Positions 1 through 7,275 are shown, counted from the first letter of the stretch. The stretch: 15,602 bases of DNA from JANOYC01 sp031428675 (GCA_031428675.1 JANOYC010000140.1:1-15602), one strand, 5' to 3'. Made by a program: numbers and translations. The notes: generated by a model from the letters alone, not told the origin.

Positions 1-28
1 GTCGGTCAGTCGGTCAGTCGGTCAGTCG
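1..28. repeat. 8-bp tandem repeat abutting the ftsY stop codon
   Basis: Three full copies plus a half copy of the unit GTCGGTCA run from the window edge up to the ftsY stop codon. On the minus (coding) strand each copy carries a TGA, so stop triplets fall at 30-32, 22-24, 14-16 and 6-8, exactly 8 bases apart. This gives stops in all three frames just downstream of ftsY. The array may continue outside the window. It is a typical slippage-prone microsatellite, and no hairpin terminator is visible in it. Confidence 0.9.
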
Positions 29-29
29 G

Positions 30-905
30 CTAGCCAATCAGGTTCTGCACGAACACGTGTGGGGTGAAGCCGGTCAAGTCACCAATTTTCTCGCCCTGCC
101 CGACGAGCTTGATCGGAATGCCCGTTTTCTCCTGGACCGCAAGCACGAAGCCGCCCTTCGCCGAGCCGTCGAGCTTCGTGAGCACAAGGCCGGTCACGCC
201 GGCGTGCTCGATGAATGCTTGAGCTTGAGCGAGGCCATTCTGCCCGGTTGTCGCGTCGAGCACGAGGAGCACCTCGGCGATCGGAGCTTGCTTCTCGATC
301 ACACGGCGCACCTTCGCGAGCTCATCCATGAGGCCACTCTTGGTCTGCAATCGACCAGCGGTGTCGATAAGCACGATCTCGATGCCCTCGTTCTGTGCCT
401 TCTCGACCGTCTGAAACGCGACCGATGCCGGATCCTGCCCCTGCTGCTGAGGTCGCACGATCTGGGCTCCGCCGCGCTCCGCCCAGGTGGCAAGCTGCTC
501 AACGGCAGCCGCACGAAAAGTGTCCGCCGCCCCCACGACGACGCTTCGTCCGTAGTTGCTGAGAAACTTCGCAAACTTGCCGATCGTCGTCGTCTTGCCC
601 ACCCCGTTGACTCCGACGACGAGCACCACCGCAGGACGGTTGCTGAGTGTGAGGGTGGAGTCAAGTTTGGCGAAGCGTTCCTCGAGCGTTTCGCGGAGCA
701 TCCGACGCAAGTCCTTCGGATCGGTCGTGCGGTACCGTTCGACTTTGTCGCGCAGGTCATCGACGACCGCCTCGGTGATGTCGGGCCCGAAGTCGGCCTT
801 GATCAGCGCGTCTTCGAGATCGTCCCAAGTGTCGGCATCGATGCTCTTCTTGGCGAACATGCCCGACAAGGCAGCTCCGAGGGACCACGCGGCTCGTTCG
901 GCCAT
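30..905 (-). CDS. ftsY: Signal recognition particle receptor FtsY
   Basis: FtsY is the membrane-associated SRP receptor GTPase. It docks Ffh-ribosome complexes at the Sec translocon for co-translational insertion of membrane proteins. Counting from a TTG at 911, the protein has an N-terminal helical N domain (about residues 5-85) and then the SRP GTPase domain. That domain has the P-loop GVNGVGKTTT (100-109), DTFRAAA (130-136), DTAGR (183-187), TKLD (245-248) and the closing GQGE (271-274). At about 291 aa it is a short FtsY without the long acidic A domain of E. coli; the N-terminal amphipathic helix probably binds membrane. Two starts are possible: TTG at 911-909, overlapping the smc TGA, or ATG at 905-903, two bases after it. 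The ATG is preferred because it is the standard codon and has AAGG ten bases upstream. The gene is translationally coupled to smc. Function is very secure; the start is less so. Confidence 0.97.
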   Translation of the reverse strand: MAERAAWSLGAALSGMFAKKSIDADTWDDLEDALIKADFGPDITEAVVDDLRDKVERYRTTDPKDLRRMLRETLEERFAKLDSTLTLSNRPAVVLVVGVNGVGKTTTIGKFAKFLSNYGRSVVVGAADTFRAAAVEQLATWAERGGAQIVRPQQQGQDPASVAFQTVEKAQNEGIEIVLIDTAGRLQTKSGLMDELAKVRRVIEKQAPIAEVLLVLDATTGQNGLAQAQAFIEHAGVTGLVLTKLDGSAKGGFVLAVQEKTGIPIKLVGQGEKIGDLTGFTPHVFVQNLIG

Positions 906-907
906 GC

Positions 908-3900
908 TCAACTCGCCTTCACAGTTCTCGACTCGACGCGTTGGCCGACGACAGCGCTCACGCCATCCTGTCTCATCGAGACACCATAGAGCGCATCCGC
1001 TATCTCCATCGTGCGTTTCTGGTGCGTGATGACAATTAACTGGGATTTCTCACGCAGGTCTTCGAAAATCTCCAATAGTCGGCCGAGGTTGGCGTCGTCG
1101 AGCGCCGCCTCGACCTCGTCCATGATGTAGAACGGGCTTGGTCGTGCCTTGAAGATCGCGATCAGCAGAGCCACCGCTGCAAGAGACCGCTCGCCCCCGC
1201 TGAGCAGACTGAGTCGCTCGATCTTCTTACCCGCCGGACGAACGGTCACCTCGATGCCGGTTGTCAGCAGGTTCCCGGGATCGGTGAGTTCCAAGCTGCC
1301 TGTTCCGCCGGGAAACAACACCGGGAACACCCGGTTGAAGGCGTCTCGCGTGTCGTCGAACGCACTCGCGAAGATGTCCTGCATCTTCTGGTCGATCTCA
1401 TCGATGATCGTGAGGAGGTCGCGGCGGGTGTTGCTGAGGTCGGAGAGCTGCGCCGTCAGGAACCTGTGGCGCTGCTCAAGGGCTGCGAACTCCTCGAGCG
1501 CCAACGGATTGACGCGCCCCAGCTGGGCGAGCTTGCGTTCGGCGCGAGTGAGTCGCGATTGCTGCTCGGCGCGCACGAAAGGCTTACCAGCGGGGGCGTC
1601 CTCCACGCTTTCACCCCCACTTCCCCCTTCGCCCGCGCGAAATTCAGGCACCGCGTCCTTCACGTCGGCGTGTTGACCCTCGCCACGCGGGGCGTCTGTT
1701 CGTGGTGCCTGAATTTCGGACGCGGCGGAGGAGGGCGTGGCGGGGGCGGGGGTCGACGCGGCGGCGGGGAGGACCGCGTCGTCCGGCACGAGGGTGTGCG
1801 GGCCGTACTCGGCCACGAGCACGTCCTCGACGAGCCCGAGTTCTGAGCCGGCGCGCTCGAGAAGTGCCGACAGGTGCAGTTTCTTCTCATAGACCTGCAT
1901 CTCGACCGTATGCACCTCGTCGCTCAGCTCGGTGAACGTGGCCCGCAGGATCGATTCGTTTCTCCGCAGTTCGGCGAGCTCGGCGTTCTGTTTGTTGCGC
2001 GCGGCCTCGGCCGCCGCGAGAGTCACTCGCGCCTCAGCGACCGAGCGATCGGCTGCATTCAGGACGGCGGGCAGTGCATCGGCGACGAGGGTGGCCGATT
2101 CGATCTGCCGCCGCCGGATCACCATGAGGCGCGCACGCTCGTCCGCCGCGGTCTGCTCCGCGTCCCGTCGACGACGAAGAGCAGCCGCTCGCGATTCCTC
2201 CGCTCGCACGCGCTCCCGCGCGGTTTCGAGCCGGATGCGCGACTCCATCTCGAGCGCACGAGCTTCGTCGAGTTCATGTAGCAGCGCGTCGCGGACCGAC
2301 ACGTCGAGCATCGGTCGTGGCATCGCCGCATACTCGTCGCGTTCGACGACGGCTCGATCGCCGCCAGCGGCCGCGGCCTCAACCGCCCCGGATGCCGTCG
2401 CCAGCGTCGCAACTAACCGCGCGATCTCCGCATCCGACGCTTCGAGCGCTGCTTTCGCTCGACCAAGTCGCGAGGCTCGCGCTGCGGTGGCCGCGTCGTG
2501 CGCTCGAAGGGCCGACCGCGCGGCTGACGCCTCCTGCTTAACGCCATCAAGGTTCGCCATCGTGTGGGCCAGTGCCGCTCGCGCCCGATCGACCCGCGAA
2601 ACAACAGTGTCGAGCCGCGTGCTCGCTGCATCCCGTTCAGCGGCAAGCTCCAGTCGGCTGCGCTCGGCTCCGCTTCCGCCGCGTAGCACGAAGCGGGTGA
2701 GCACGTCGCCCGCTTTCGTGACGATCGTGACATCCGGTTCACTGGCTTCAACCTGGCCCCACGTGGATCGCGCGGTGGCGAGATCGGGCGCAATGCAGAC
2801 CGAGGAGAGCAGGCTGTGCACACCCGCCGGACCGGTGACCACAGAGGTCGCCGACACGAGACCGTCGATGCGCGTCACGCGACGATCGCTGCGCGCTTCG
2901 GCCACGACGATTTCCACGCGACCGGCGTCATTCGCCGCAACGGACTCAAGGGCTGCGATCGCGGCAGCGGCGGTGTCGGCGAGCAGCGCGTCCGCCAGAG
3001 TGCCGAGGGCCGCCGCGATCGCGGCTTCGTAGCCGTCGGCGACCGTGATATGTTCCGCGACCAGACCTCGGATACCCGCCGCACCAGAGATGGACCCGCC
3101 GCCATCCCTTCGATCGAGCGCCATCGCGAGGGCGGAGGTCTTGGCGGCGAGCGCATCGCGTTCGCGCTCGAGCGCGTGCACCTCGTCGCGGTTGCGATCA
3201 AGTGCTGCCTGCGCGGACGCGACCTGCCTTTCGAGCTCGGCAACGCTCTCCTCGGAGGGCATCTGGTCGCCAGACGCGGGGATCCCTTCGTTTTCGACAG
3301 CCGCAAGTTCGCGTGTCGCGGAGGCGCGTCGGGCCTCCGCTTGATCGACCGACGTCTGCTGACGCAGTAGGTCGCCACGCGCTGCGGCAAGTCGCGACTG
3401 CGCGACGTCGACGTGGGAGACGAGACGCGCGGCCTCGAGGTCATGCTGTGAAACCAGTGCCGATTGGGCGCTGATCTCCTCATCCAAGGCATCCAACGCC
3501 GCACGCACCGCTGCCGCATTCGCCGCCGCCCGCTGGGACGCGACTTCTGCCTCGGCAACGCCGGCACGCATCCGATCTGCTTCCTCGCTCGCTTCCTGAA
3601 CCATCGCGGGCGTGACCGTTGACCCGGTTCCGGGCACATCCATTTGCTGACCGAGCAGGGCGATGCGTTGATTCGCCAGCGAATACAAACCGCGAAGCCG
3701 CTCTTGCGCCGACTCCAGCGCGAACGAGGTGCGCCGGGCGCCGTCGACGGCGTCGCCGACCATGAGCTGTTCGATGCGCTGCTCGCGAAGCTTGGCCTGA
3801 TCGAGTTGCTCCTGCAACACGATGCGGCGAGTCTTGCGCTCGGACTCGCTTCGCGCCAAAGTCGTGAGTTCGGCACGCAACGCAACCACGTCATCCGCAA

Positions 3901-4588
3901 GGATGCGCGCTCGCGCGTCTCGCACAATCGCCGCGATCGTCTGTGCCTCTCGCGCAATCTCGGCCTGATGCCCGAGTGGCTTCAATTGGCGGCGGATCTC
4001 GCCCGCGAGGTCGCTCAAGCGGGTGAGGTTGGCTTGCATCGCGTCGAGCTTGCGGAGTGTCTTTTCCTTGCGGCGACGGTGCTTGAGGATCCCGGCCGCC
4101 TCTTCGATGAAGCCGCGTCGCTCCTCCGGGGACGCCCGAAGTACCGCGTCAAGTTGACCTTGACCGACGATCACGTGCATCTCCCGGCCGAGGCCGGAGT
4201 CAGACAACAACTCCTGCACATCGAGCAATCGGCAGTTCTGACCGTTGATGGCGTAGTCGCTGCCACCGTTGCGGAACAGCGTCCGGCTGATCGTGACCTC
4301 GGAGTACTCGATCGGAAGCGCGCCGTCGGAGTTGTCAATGGTGAGAACGACCTCGGCACGCCCCAGAGGTCCGCGTGTCGCGGTGCCCGCGAAGATGACG
4401 TCGTCCATTTTGCCGCCGCGCAGCGTTTTCGCGCCCTGTTCACCCATCACCCAGGCGAGCGCATCGACGACGTTGCTCTTACCTGAGCCGTTCGGACCGA
4501 CCACACACGTAACGCCAGTCTCGAAGGCGAATGTGGTGGGCTGCGCGAACGACTTGAAGCCCTTGAGTGTGAGGCTCTTGAGATACAC
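908..4588 (-). CDS. smc: Chromosome segregation protein SMC
   Basis: SMC is the condensin-type ATPase that, with ScpA and ScpB, extrudes DNA loops and organises and segregates the chromosome. The 1226-aa product has the full architecture. It has an N-terminal head with Walker A GPNGSGKS (31-38) and a long coiled coil. The hinge is near residues 505-640, followed by the returning coiled coil. The C-terminal head has the signature LSGGE (1129-1133) and Walker B ending in D1157-E1158. The start is GTG at 4588-4586, preceded by a GGGAGG-like ribosome site; the first residues MYLKSLTLKGFKSF are the family N-terminus. At 1226 aa it is longer than the usual 1170-1190 aa. The excess is a low-complexity Ala/Pro/Gly/Glu-rich insert at about residues 939-1003, between the second coiled coil and the C-terminal head. 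The TGA touches the ftsY start region, so the two genes are coupled. Confidence 0.98.
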   Translation of the reverse strand: MYLKSLTLKGFKSFAQPTTFAFETGVTCVVGPNGSGKSNVVDALAWVMGEQGAKTLRGGKMDDVIFAGTATRGPLGRAEVVLTIDNSDGALPIEYSEVTISRTLFRNGGSDYAINGQNCRLLDVQELLSDSGLGREMHVIVGQGQLDAVLRASPEERRGFIEEAAGILKHRRRKEKTLRKLDAMQANLTRLSDLAGEIRRQLKPLGHQAEIAREAQTIAAIVRDARARILADDVVALRAELTTLARSESERKTRRIVLQEQLDQAKLREQRIEQLMVGDAVDGARRTSFALESAQERLRGLYSLANQRIALLGQQMDVPGTGSTVTPAMVQEASEEADRMRAGVAEAEVASQRAAANAAAVRAALDALDEEISAQSALVSQHDLEAARLVSHVDVAQSRLAAARGDLLRQQTSVDQAEARRASATRELAAVENEGIPASGDQMPSEESVAELERQVASAQAALDRNRDEVHALERERDALAAKTSALAMALDRRDGGGSISGAAGIRGLVAEHITVADGYEAAIAAALGTLADALLADTAAAAIAALESVAANDAGRVEIVVAEARSDRRVTRIDGLVSATSVVTGPAGVHSLLSSVCIAPDLATARSTWGQVEASEPDVTIVTKAGDVLTRFVLRGGSGAERSRLELAAERDAASTRLDTVVSRVDRARAALAHTMANLDGVKQEASAARSALRAHDAATAARASRLGRAKAALEASDAEIARLVATLATASGAVEAAAAGGDRAVVERDEYAAMPRPMLDVSVRDALLHELDEARALEMESRIRLETARERVRAEESRAAALRRRRDAEQTAADERARLMVIRRRQIESATLVADALPAVLNAADRSVAEARVTLAAAEAARNKQNAELAELRRNESILRATFTELSDEVHTVEMQVYEKKLHLSALLERAGSELGLVEDVLVAEYGPHTLVPDDAVLPAAASTPAPATPSSAASEIQAPRTDAPRGEGQHADVKDAVPEFRAGEGGSGGESVEDAPAGKPFVRAEQQSRLTRAERKLAQLGRVNPLALEEFAALEQRHRFLTAQLSDLSNTRRDLLTIIDEIDQKMQDIFASAFDDTRDAFNRVFPVLFPGGTGSLELTDPGNLLTTGIEVTVRPAGKKIERLSLLSGGERSLAAVALLIAIFKARPSPFYIMDEVEAALDDANLGRLLEIFEDLREKSQLIVITHQKRTMEIADALYGVSMRQDGVSAVVGQRVESRTVKAS
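1638..1718. repeat. 81-bp in-frame palindromic element inside smc
   Basis: A perfect 15-base inverted repeat lies inside the smc insert. The arms are CGAAATTCAGGCACC at 1638-1652 and its reverse complement at 1704-1718, with a 51-base spacer. The total length is 81 bases (27 codons), so the element is in frame with smc. Reading the opposite strand in the same codon phase is also free of stops. A second, overlapping inverted pair, CCGCGTCC (1651-1658) and GGACGCGG (1718-1725), sits beside it. The element encodes part of the predicted disordered insert of SMC. It resembles protein-coding palindromic elements in general form; its origin is unknown. Confidence 0.75.
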
Positions 4589-4849
4589 GCGCCTCCCTCC
4601 CTTTCGCAGGCAAAACCCTGCCGTCTACGGTAGCGGAGAGGGGCGGCGCGGCGGCCCAAGCGCGACGCAGCGTCGGGAATGACGCAGGGCGCGAGAGAGA
4701 CAACGACAATCCCGCTGACTTGCCCACTTTGGTCGCGTCATGGGGCGATTAGACGACAAATGTGGGCAAACGGGGGGCCTGGCGGGTGACGTGTGGGCAA
4801 ACGGGGGCCCTGGCGGGTGACGTGTGGGCAAACGGGGACCCTCGGCGAG
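4589..4849. other. smc-mutM intergenic region
   Basis: This 261-base gap separates mutM (ending at 4850) from smc (starting at 4588). It contains the three-copy 31-base tandem repeat and one inverted partial copy of its core (TTGCCCAC at 4720-4727). The smc ribosome site lies at about 4592-4600. No convincing sigma-70-type promoter or U-tract terminator could be identified, although smc presumably has a promoter here. Short open frames across the region are Pro/Arg-rich and follow the repeat, so they are not called as genes. Confidence 0.6.
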
Positions 4850-4853
4850 TTAG
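4761..4853. repeat. 31-bp tandem repeat, three copies, upstream of smc
   Basis: Three head-to-tail copies begin at 4761, 4792 and 4823, each exactly 31 bases. All share the core TGTGGGCAAACGGGG. Copies 1 and 2 differ at one base; copy 3 diverges after the core and runs over the mutM stop codon (4850-4852). A partial inverted core occurs at 4720-4727. A 31-base period is close to three helical turns, so the cores would lie on one face of the DNA. This would suit a DNA-binding protein, but which one cannot be read from the sequence. There are no variable spacers, so this is not a CRISPR array. Confidence 0.9.
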
Positions 4854-5734
4854 GGGCGGCGCAGGCGCTGGCAGACGGGACAGAGGTGCGAGCCGCGATT
4901 CATGAACGAGACGCGGCGCAACTCGGAGCCACACCTCGGACACGGCGAACCCTGCTGCCCGTAGACATTCAGCGACTGCGAAAAGTAGCCGGATGCCCCG
5001 TTGACGTTCACGTATTGCGCGTCGAAACTCGTGCCGCCCTCCGCGAGCGCCCGGCGCAACACTCCCCTGACCTCGTTGAGCAGCAGGCGAGCACGCGGAC
5101 TCGACAGCGATGACGCCGGCTGATCGAAATGCAGCCGAGCAGCCCACAGCGATTCGTCGGCGTAGATGTTGCCGATGCCGCTGATGAGAGTCTGATCAAG
5201 CAGAGCACGCTTGATGCCGGACGAGCGTTTGGCGAGCGACACGAAGAAACGAGCATCCACGAAAGCAGGATCAAGTGGGTCGCGAGCAATGTGCGCGACC
5301 CGACTGGGAACCGACTGCTCCGGCACGTCAGCCGTCGGCACGAGCCGATCGATCGCCATTGACCCGAAGATCCGCTGATCGACGAAGTTCAACCGCAACC
5401 TGCCCTGCTCCGGATGTTCGATGTCGAAGCGGATGCGCGTGCGCAGGTCGTCGACGTCGTGCGGGCGCAAGAGAACTTGGCCGCTCATCCCGAGATGTGC
5501 GGCAAGCGCCTCAGGGGCGGATTCGGCACTCTCCAGCGGAATCCAGAAGAACTTTCCGCGGCGCTCCGGCGTGAACATGCGTCGGCCGAGGATGCGATGA
5601 ACGAAATCCTCGGGCGGGCCGACGTGCCGCCTGAGCGAGCGCTCATCGAGGATCTCGACTCCCGTGACTATCGCGCCGGTGACCGCAGGAGCGAGTCCCG
5701 CTCGAACAACCTCGACTTCGGGGAGTTCGGGCAT
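4850..5734 (-). CDS. mutM: Formamidopyrimidine-DNA glycosylase (Fpg/MutM)
   Basis: MutM is a bifunctional DNA glycosylase/AP lyase that removes 8-oxoguanine and formamidopyrimidines in base excision repair. The 294-aa protein starts with the invariant MPELPEVE; after Met removal Pro2 is the Schiff-base nucleophile and Glu3 is catalytic. Lys61 is the beta-hairpin lysine. The helix-two-turn-helix is around ISGIGNIYADESLW (184-197). The C-terminal zinc finger uses C265, C268, C285 and C288, with the DNA-contacting arginine in FMNRG (R280). The ATG at 5734 lies three bases after the rnc stop, so it is the last gene of the DUF177-rpmF-rnc-mutM operon. Pairing with rnc is standard in Actinobacteria. 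Confidence 0.97.
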   Translation of the reverse strand: MPELPEVEVVRAGLAPAVTGAIVTGVEILDERSLRRHVGPPEDFVHRILGRRMFTPERRGKFFWIPLESAESAPEALAAHLGMSGQVLLRPHDVDDLRTRIRFDIEHPEQGRLRLNFVDQRIFGSMAIDRLVPTADVPEQSVPSRVAHIARDPLDPAFVDARFFVSLAKRSSGIKRALLDQTLISGIGNIYADESLWAARLHFDQPASSLSSPRARLLLNEVRGVLRRALAEGGTSFDAQYVNVNGASGYFSQSLNVYGQQGSPCPRCGSELRRVSFMNRGSHLCPVCQRLRRP

Positions 5735-5737
5735 GTG

Positions 5738-6460
5738 TCAGCTGCGCTTGCGTGCCTGAAGGATTCCCCAGGCGTCGAGCGCCGCACCCATCTCCGCTTG
5801 TTTCTTGCTCGTACCGTGTCCGGTCGCAATCGCTTCGCCGCCGACATGAACGGTCGCGTGGAACTTCTTCGAATGGTCGGGGCCGCTCTCCGACACTTCA
5901 TAGGCTGGATGCGCGTGCCCCAGCTGAGCGGCGAGCTCCTGCAGGCTCGTCTTGGGGTCCATGGCGGCGCCGAACCGCTCAGGATCTTCCATGAGGGGCT
6001 CGACGAGACGAAGCACCAGCGCCGTCGCCTCGTTGGCGCCAGCAGACAGGAAGGCGGCGCCAATCACTGCTTCCACTGTGTCGGCGAGGATCGACGACTT
6101 GTCGCGCCCGCCGGTGAGTTCTTCGCCGCGACCGAGACGGATGTGTTCGCCGAGCCCGATCGCGCGAGCGATCTCCGCGAGTGCAACACTCGAAACCAGG
6201 CTGGAGCGGCGCTTGGCGAGCTCGCCTTCATCCAGTTCAGGATTCTCGGTGAAAAGTTTCACTGTGACGGCCTGACCGAGGATCGAGTCGCCCAAGAACT
6301 CGAGCCGTTCGTTATGCGGGACGGCTCCGTTTTCGTACGCGAAAGATCGGTGTGTCAGAGCGAGCTCGAGGAGCTCGTCACTGATCGTGACACCGAGCGC
6401 AGACAGGAGATCGGCCCGGCTGGCGGTGACGCCAGACTCGGGCCGACTCTTGGTGCTAAT
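5738..6460 (-). CDS. rnc: Ribonuclease III, apparent ATT start
   Basis: RNase III is the double-strand-specific endonuclease that processes rRNA precursors and structured mRNAs. Read from 6460 the protein is 240 aa. It has the RNase III signature NERLEFLGD (50-58), the second acidic pair D127 and E130 in the ILADTVEAVIGA segment, and a C-terminal dsRNA-binding domain (about 168-235, from TSLQEL onward). The reading frame has no ATG or GTG start. The only TTG, at 6295, would cut through the catalytic signature and remove the ALTHRS region, so it cannot be the real start. The reading frame upstream is open and looks like RNase III back to an ATT at 6460-6458, three bases past the rpmF stop, giving MSTKSRPES. 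A CTG inside the RADLLSALG segment is the main alternative. Lying two bases past the L32 stop, it is probably translated by coupling. Confidence 0.9.
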   Translation of the reverse strand: MSTKSRPESGVTASRADLLSALGVTISDELLELALTHRSFAYENGAVPHNERLEFLGDSILGQAVTVKLFTENPELDEGELAKRRSSLVSSVALAEIARAIGLGEHIRLGRGEELTGGRDKSSILADTVEAVIGAAFLSAGANEATALVLRLVEPLMEDPERFGAAMDPKTSLQELAAQLGHAHPAYEVSESGPDHSKKFHATVHVGGEAIATGHGTSKKQAEMGAALDAWGILQARKRS

Positions 6461-6462
6461 GG

Positions 6463-6666
6463 TTAGACGTCCGCGACCTTGCGGCCCTTGTACTCCATGT
6501 ACAGGGGCGTGCCAGCGGAATCCTCAACGACCTTCGCGCGGTGCGGGAGGCTGTAGGTGGTTTTGCCGTTCTCCACCGTCTTGACGAGCGTCGGAAGGCT
6601 CGCCTTCCACTGCGCGCGGCGCATGCGGGTGGATGCTCGTGACATCTTCCTCTTGGGAACAGCCAT
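6463..6666 (-). CDS. rpmF: 50S ribosomal protein L32
   Basis: This 67-aa very basic protein begins MAVPKRKMSRASTRMRRAQW, the unmistakable bL32 N-terminus, and continues with the KVVE and YKGRKV segments near the C-terminus. It is a structural protein of the large ribosomal subunit. It lacks the cysteine pairs of the zinc-binding form, so it is the zinc-free (C-minus) type. ATG at 6666-6664 lies two bases after the DUF177 stop. Coupling of DUF177/YceD with rpmF is widely conserved in bacteria. The stop is TAA at 6463-6465. Confidence 0.98.
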   Translation of the reverse strand: MAVPKRKMSRASTRMRRAQWKASLPTLVKTVENGKTTYSLPHRAKVVEDSAGTPLYMEYKGRKVADV

Positions 6667-6668
6667 GA

Positions 6669-7235
6669 TTAACTCTTTTCTCTCTCGGCATCATTGTGGA
6701 CGCCTTGCGGGTCTGATTCGGCGGCCTGGAACTCCTGGAGCGCGGCCCATCGCGGGTCGATCACTTCACGGGGTTTCCTGTCCGGGTTGTCTGCCAGTCG
6801 CTCTCCCGTTTCGGGGTCGAGCCCTGGACAGTCCGGACGACAGACCGGTTGAAACGGCAGTGCAAGCACGACCGCGTCCCTGACCACCGGTTCAAGATTC
6901 ACGTGATCATCGTGAACCGTGTAGTCAAAAGCTTCGTCGACAGAATACGCGAAAAGCTCCTGAAACTCGACTTCGAGCGGCAACTCGACGTCGGTGAGGC
7001 ATCGAACGCACTCTCCGGTCGCAACGGCAGAGATCGCCGCGCTCACCAGAACGCCATCGTGCAGCGACTCCAAGCGCGCCTCGACGTGCACGGGATCGCC
7101 GACGCGAACACCGATCACCTCGGTCGCCATGTCATCGGTGAGGACGACGTCGAGCGTACGCTCGCGCATCTGTCCCGGACGGTGCATGAGATCGAAGACG
7201 GGCAGATCAAAGGGGTCGCGCGTGGAGTGGGACAC
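6669..7235 (-). CDS. yceD: DUF177/YceD family protein (23S rRNA accumulation)
   Basis: This is a member of the YceD/DUF177 family, whose plant and E. coli members are needed for 23S rRNA accumulation; the biochemical role is not settled. From the GTG at 7235 the protein is 188 aa. Visible family features are the paired cysteines GECVRCL (C76, C79), the acidic EFQELF segment, and the later C132 and C136 around CRPDCPGLDPETGE, a likely metal-binding set. A longer frame reaches 7382, but that extension is Arg-rich, overlaps the aminotransferase gene and passes through the promoter. The GTG is preferred because a TACAAT -10 element ends eight bases upstream, which fits a leaderless transcript. 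It is the first gene of the rpmF-rnc-mutM operon. Confidence 0.9.
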   Translation of the reverse strand: MSHSTRDPFDLPVFDLMHRPGQMRERTLDVVLTDDMATEVIGVRVGDPVHVEARLESLHDGVLVSAAISAVATGECVRCLTDVELPLEVEFQELFAYSVDEAFDYTVHDDHVNLEPVVRDAVVLALPFQPVCRPDCPGLDPETGERLADNPDRKPREVIDPRWAALQEFQAAESDPQGVHNDAEREKS

Positions 7236-7275
7236 GATCGTCGATTGTACGCGTGCGGCTCGAGGAACCTCGGCG
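7235..7275 (-). promoter_or_regulatory. Probable leaderless promoter of the DUF177-rpmF-rnc-mutM operon
   Basis: On the minus strand TACAAT (7249-7244) is a good match to the -10 consensus. Its end lies eight bases before the GTG at 7235, so transcription would start at or within a couple of bases of the start codon. No Shine-Dalgarno sequence precedes the GTG, consistent with leaderless translation, which is common in Actinobacteria. The -35 position has no TTGACA-like match. Instead a near-palindrome, CGAGG-2-CCTCG (7261-7272), covers that area and could be an operator. Confidence 0.6.

Noticed and set aside
1932..3032. Long plus-strand open frame (366 codons) inside smc, Arg/Ser/Ala-rich
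   Set aside because: It is antisense to a fully conserved SMC coding sequence, shows no recognisable family, and has the composition typical of shadow frames in high-GC DNA.
4625..4831. Small minus-strand open frame of 68 codons upstream of smc
   Set aside because: Its Pro-rich product simply translates the 31-base repeats and has no family resemblance or convincing ribosome site.
4761..4832. Cluster of DnaA boxes (TTGCCCACA on the minus strand)
   Set aside because: The sequence differs from the actinobacterial box at its fourth base, which is normally conserved, and there is no dnaA/dnaN context; kept only as a testable idea.
4761..4853. CRISPR array
   Set aside because: The 31-base units are directly contiguous with no unique spacers, and no cas genes are present.
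5738..6295. RNase III starting at the TTG at 6295 (185 aa)
   Set aside because: It would begin in the middle of the catalytic NERLEFLGD motif and lose the conserved N-terminal helices, which are present in the same open frame upstream.
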